Below, in pieces: positions 61,601 through 64,000 of a stretch of DNA of 64,000 nt. The stretch lies in the NCBI GenBank assembly GCA_916610825.1, contig OU744447.1, forward strand, positions 24,987,037 through 25,051,036, given 5' to 3'. Position numbers and translations under genes: made by a program. The DNA is from Haliclystus octoradiatus. Lineage: Eukaryota > Cnidaria > Staurozoa > Stauromedusae > Haliclystidae. Each line of letters opens with the position of its first letter. The first letter of the stretch is position 1. The notes below the pieces were generated by a model that searched no databases, was not told the DNA's origin, and saw only the letters and a list, made by a program, of their open reading frames with translations.

Positions 61601-63944
61601 TGGCGTAAGAATCAATGTATTCTAACAATTTGAGATAAACTGTAAATGTAGAATTAGACTATGGGCAGTTATGTGGATATGGTGGCAAATTATAATGTCC
61701 TAAACTCTGAATTAATATTTTATTATTTTATTTCAGACAAGTAGTCCAACTGTTACTCTTTCACTACTTACATGCGACGTCAAAGTGAGTAGATTTTATC
61801 TTTCATTTTATTCATCTCTTCGATTGCTATTAATATTCATTTACTTAAAATCTTCATGAAAAAAATAATTTTATGTTTGTCTTCACAGCCTGGTCAAGAT
61901 AAGGAAGGCAAAAATCCATCATTTTCAATTGTAGCAAGTAAGGACAATATATAATCAGCATAACAAATTCTCGAAGATATTTGAACTTCCGCTGTTTCCT
62001 GTGTGAAATGATATCATACATTTATAAGAAAGCTCCCTGAATTGTTTGTTTTACAAGTAACACCTTGCATAACATACCAGCTGGTATTGAATGTTGAGTT
62101 TAGTTTCTGCATTTTTTCCTTGTGTCTGTCTATAATGCTATCTTTCTATCGAGAAAAAGTCAAGAACATTAAAAAGTTATTTAATTTTTTTCCAATTTTT
62201 TATGGTATCCTGTGTATCATAACCACTGTTGTTAAATGTTAACTTTCCTAAAACAATCCTATGCAATATACTTCAGATCTAATAATTTTGAAGCCTTATC
62301 CGTTATTTTTACAATTCCCATCCAATAGGATTCTGATACAGTCAAACTCGATTAATATCCATTTTTAATGTCCCACCTTGCTTAATATCCCCCAAATAAA
62401 ACTGATTTCTATTTCTATCTCCATACAAACTTTCATAGTCCTACCTTTCTTACTATCCCATCTCGCTTAATGTCCCACTTTTCATCCAATCCAGAGGGGA
62501 ATATTAAGTAAGTTTGACTGTATCAGGTAAGATTGCAGCTACAATCTAAAACCGTACGGGCGTATTTTGCAGCAGTAAGGTTACGCCAATATCTTGTTTT
62601 CTTCCAACAATCAAACAAATGTCTCACTTAGTTTTGTACTCAGCTCAGAATCAATCATGATATCTAAAAGGTGTTCAACCATCTTTTTTTCAAACACTGA
62701 CCATCATGTTTGGGGATGCTATTAATTTTGACTTTTAATATTAAAAAAGAAACATGTATCGGGTCTCGATTTATAAAGATTACATATCATGATATCAACA
62801 TATTAAAAGCTAACAGGTATTGGCCTTATTGGGACCCAATCAAATGGCACAAATTAAAACCCATAGTCACACAAATGTCTTACCCTCCACAAACATTGAT
62901 TGTTTTTTATCAACAAATTTGAGGAAATTTTGATTACGGTACATGAATTCGTAAAATTACAAAATTGATCACTATTTGCACTTTTGAAAGTTGAATTGAA
63001 GTTTTTTTTATCAAATCTGTTGATAATTTTATCATAATATTCAGCAGCGTTTTGCCTTTCCCTTCTGAGTTGTTCTACCTGACTGCAAACCATGTTTTAG
63101 TTTTCCAGAAATTATCATACTCTGCACAGATTTGTTATGTGTACAGTTTTGATCTCACATTTATTCTGCTACGTCTGTTCCAGATAACAGGACGTATTAT
63201 TTTCAAGCTGATGATGAAATTGATCACGAAGCGTAAGTTGACTGCATATAATAATTACAATGCTTTTCTAATTGATTTAGTCATGATTTGATACATCAGG
63301 ATAATTGGGAGAGAGGTTTTAAGATTTCACCATAAGGCATGCAGTGGTTTGTCTTCAGTAAAGATTTTTCACATGCTACTGTATCTGTATTTTTACGTGA
63401 TCGTGACTCTGATGACCAACTGCACTACGACCTTAGACATCCAAAACATTAATTCTGTTTTGGATAGCAGAGAGATTTGACCCTATTTTAATAAATAATA
63501 AATAATTATTTTCCAAATGTTGTACTGGTTTTGTACTGGTCAAGTGTAGTGTGATTCCGATCATCATTTTTATTTGTTTCCACTCGTATTCTAACAGTTA
63601 CCTTTACAATCAATCTAAGAATATCTGCCTACTGGCTTGATTGTATATTGTATATACTACAGTCAAACCTGTTAAAACAGTCACGTCTATACAGCAATCA
63701 CCTGTCTATAGGGGCCACTCTTGCAATGCCTAATATATGATTTGCATCAACCCTGCATATAAAGGCCACCTGCATATAGTGTCCATTTTATCTACGTCTT
63801 GTAGCTGGCTGTTATATACAAATTTCACTGTTCTGGTATAATATTGTCAATGGCATTTTGTTTCTTAACAGATGGATTTCAGTTATAAGCAATGCAAGGA
63901 AGGAATTATTTAGTAAAGCGTTTGGTGATACTTCAGAATCACTG
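43631..63944 (+). CDS. ASAP: ASAP-type Arf GTPase-activating protein, BAR and PH domains, 3' part missing
   Basis: Seventeen exons join in phase to 406 codons: 43631-43738, 49187-49259, 50575-50661, 51561-51595, 53128-53154, 55112-55183, 56477-56535, 57275-57344, 57895-57948, 59242-59403, 60087-60173, 60678-60772, 61257-61326, 61737-61784, 61889-61937, 63184-63232 and 63872-63944. Residues about 20-295 form the BAR domain (MVEADRVSLNKFKKAIKAVH, NNMVLFPLDSLLKGDIKSLG, KANEVKMKKGVELVYHLIDF, KQDEERKDL), which dimerises and senses curved membrane. The PH domain follows (GFLSKRSEGVRKQWQKRYCV, CDVKPGQ, YYFQADDEIDHEAWISVI), binding phosphoinositides. The ArfGAP, ankyrin and SH3 parts lie beyond the window. 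The protein would act at focal adhesions and in membrane traffic. The start ATG gives MSVNQFIEDT, aligned with the ASAP1 N-terminus. The TTG at the exon 10-11 joint is read on both sides, fitting the family length. Confidence 0.95.
44341..45345. mobile_element. Pogo/Tigger-like DNA element, 1005 bp, perfect 23-bp inverted ends
   Basis: The ends CAGTGAAACCCCGTTAATAT(CAC) are exact inverse complements over 23 bases. TA follows the right end; the left flank is tatc, so that TA has changed. Sub-terminal gtgatattaagcgg motifs recur near both ends. The middle (44666-44893) matches the middle of the hAT-like element at 15195-15784. No transposase was found. It lies in ASAP intron 1. Confidence 0.82.
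45647..46005 (+). repeat. Dispersed repeat, uninterrupted copy
   Basis: The uninterrupted counterpart of 1515-2000, with a diverged but colinear sequence (agggggtctgggggcatg, gaaacgaaaatttacaac). At the place where the other copy holds a MITE, this copy runs straight through (gacattttctcaagattgg). It lies in ASAP intron 1. Confidence 0.7.
46780..47373. mobile_element. Possible DNA element with ctgcgtttacacg ends
   Basis: gggctgcgtttacacgac at the left and tcgtgtaaacctagcct at the right are imperfect inverted ends. Near the left end are many aaacccggg / cccgggttt motifs, forming further hairpins. The target duplication is unclear. It lies in ASAP intron 1. Confidence 0.5.
47629..47803 (+). 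mobile_element. Short hAT-like MITE (family 3), copy 4
   Basis: A 175-bp element, cagggttcaaaaaaag to ccttttgttgcaccctg, flanked by ATCTCATT and ATCTGATT (8-bp duplication, one change). It lies in ASAP intron 1. Confidence 0.87.
52783..52862 (+). repeat. Decayed CAGTGAAACC MITE fragment
   Basis: Phrases aacctatatataac, ttgaccactatagaca and ggtttgattgta match family 2. The rest is lost. Confidence 0.55.
53661..54929 (+). mobile_element. CAGTGAAACC MITE (family 2), split 8 bp from its end by a hAT-like element
   Basis: The first eight bases of the MITE (CAGTGAAA) stand at 53661-53668 after a TA. The rest follows a 1084-bp hAT-like element and runs 54753-54929, ending gtttgattg before TA. The MITE terminus itself served as the hAT target, so its eight bases are now duplicated. 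The complete right-hand part shows all the family phrases. Confidence 0.85.
53669..54752. mobile_element. hAT-like nonautonomous element with ccgatta-rich ends
   Basis: The 1084-bp element has ends TAGAGATGTTCCGATTA and TAATCGGAACATCTCTA, flanked by a perfect 8-bp duplication CAGTGAAA (53661-53668 and 54753-54760). The ends carry many copies of ccgattat on one side and its complement on the other, a sub-terminal pattern typical of hAT transposase binding sites. No transposase ORF is visible. It sits in an ASAP intron between exons 5 and 6. Confidence 0.87.
55342..55458 (+). repeat. Truncated CAGTGAAACC MITE copy
   Basis: It contains tattttagacattacaagagtg-type sequence and gaggtgaccgctataacagg from family 2, but the first half is shortened. 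Similar fragments lie at 52783-52862 and 61070-61170. All are in ASAP introns. Confidence 0.65.
56599..56742. mobile_element. Foldback MITE with ccaaaaccatgaaaa arms
   Basis: cactaccaatgccaaaacca at the left pairs with tggttttggtgtcagtagtg at the right; the pairing continues through catgaaaa/ttttcatg. ATATA occurs on both sides and could be the target duplication (or TA). It is 144 bp long and lies just after ASAP exon 7. Confidence 0.75.
57455..57627 (+). mobile_element. Short hAT-like MITE (family 3), copy 5
   Basis: A 173-bp, more diverged copy, cagggtccaggaaaag to ctctttattagacactg. The flanking 8-mers (tataatat / catatttt) no longer match. It lies in the ASAP intron after exon 8. Confidence 0.75.
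58364..58735 (+). repeat. Decayed tRNA-derived SINE
   Basis: gggagattagctcagatgg and gcagagc look like a tRNA acceptor/D-arm with an A box. About 50 bases on, gtggcttaaatccc is a degraded B box/T-arm. A tRNA-unrelated body of about 300 bp follows, ending near gtagggtgatacc. A functional tRNA is excluded by the broken arms. It lies in the ASAP intron before exon 10. Confidence 0.6.
61070..61170 (+). repeat. Decayed CAGTGAAACC MITE fragment
   Basis: Starts cagtgaagcctatgtaac and includes ttgaccactatatacagg and tggtctttatgtacag, matching the left half of family 2. It lies just upstream of ASAP exon 13. Confidence 0.6.
62339..62520. mobile_element. TA-flanked MITE, pogo/Tigger-like ends (family 1, copy 2)
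   Basis: This is a second copy of the MITE at 28-214, in the same orientation, 182 bp, starting CAGTCAAACTCG and ending AAGTTTGACTG between TA dinucleotides (62337-62338 and 62521-62522). It shares the internal phrases aaaactgatttctattt and ttaatgtcccac. It lies in the ASAP intron between exons 15 and 16. Confidence 0.8.
63660..63830 (-). mobile_element. CAGTGAAACC MITE (family 2), copy near the window end
   Basis: Runs from CAGTCAAACCTG after TA to aatttcactg, with the family phrases cacctgtctatag and ggccacctgcatatag. The right TA is lost (ttctgg follows). It lies in the ASAP intron before exon 17. Confidence 0.8.
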
Positions 63945-64000
63945 GTGAGTTTATCCATTTTTAAGTCTACATTTGATCCTTTGTTCATGTAAGGAAAAGT

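Overview
The window is AT-rich animal DNA: spliced genes with GT-AG introns, little coding density, and very heavy mobile-element content. Four conserved animal genes can be read exon by exon with matching phases: a KCNQ-type potassium channel (+, 5' end outside the window), a Tribbles pseudokinase (-), profilin (-) and an ASAP-type Arf-GAP (+, 3' end outside). An invertebrate, perhaps a deuterostome such as a tunicate, would fit, but this is only an impression.

Layout. 1-23386: KCNQ pore and C-terminal exons. Its introns hold a decayed retroelement with an inverted 5' part (about 7.8-10.2 kb), a 79-bp tandem array ending in a long hairpin (6.3-7.1 kb), and an antisense three-exon MULE/SWIM transposase-type gene that is intact over 616 codons (13.6-19.9 kb). 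23924-26098: Tribbles, tail-to-tail with KCNQ. 26.1-34.9 kb: intergenic, with a 1.3-kb hAT-like insertion, a decayed CR1-like LINE and several DNA elements. 34978-42696: profilin, two exons around a 7.3-kb intron filled with nested repeats. 42697-43630: short head-to-head region shared by profilin and ASAP, with a palindromic pair of E-boxes and two CCAAT boxes. 43631-63944: seventeen ASAP exons covering the BAR and PH domains.

Mobile elements. Many insertions can be delimited to the base by target-site duplications: 8 bp for hAT-like elements, TA for pogo/Tigger-like MITEs, TTAA for two elements and 9 bp for a Mutator-like foldback. Several are nested, and two older repeats occur both empty and occupied inside this window, which confirms the insertion boundaries directly.

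The cellular genes are functionally unrelated (membrane excitability, signalling scaffold, actin-monomer binding, Arf/membrane-curvature control). The most unusual objects are the intact intron-containing MULE gene, the inverted retroelement with a possible restriction-like endonuclease end, two different DNA-transposon families sharing one internal core, and the LINE whose ORF1 carries CCCH zinc fingers.
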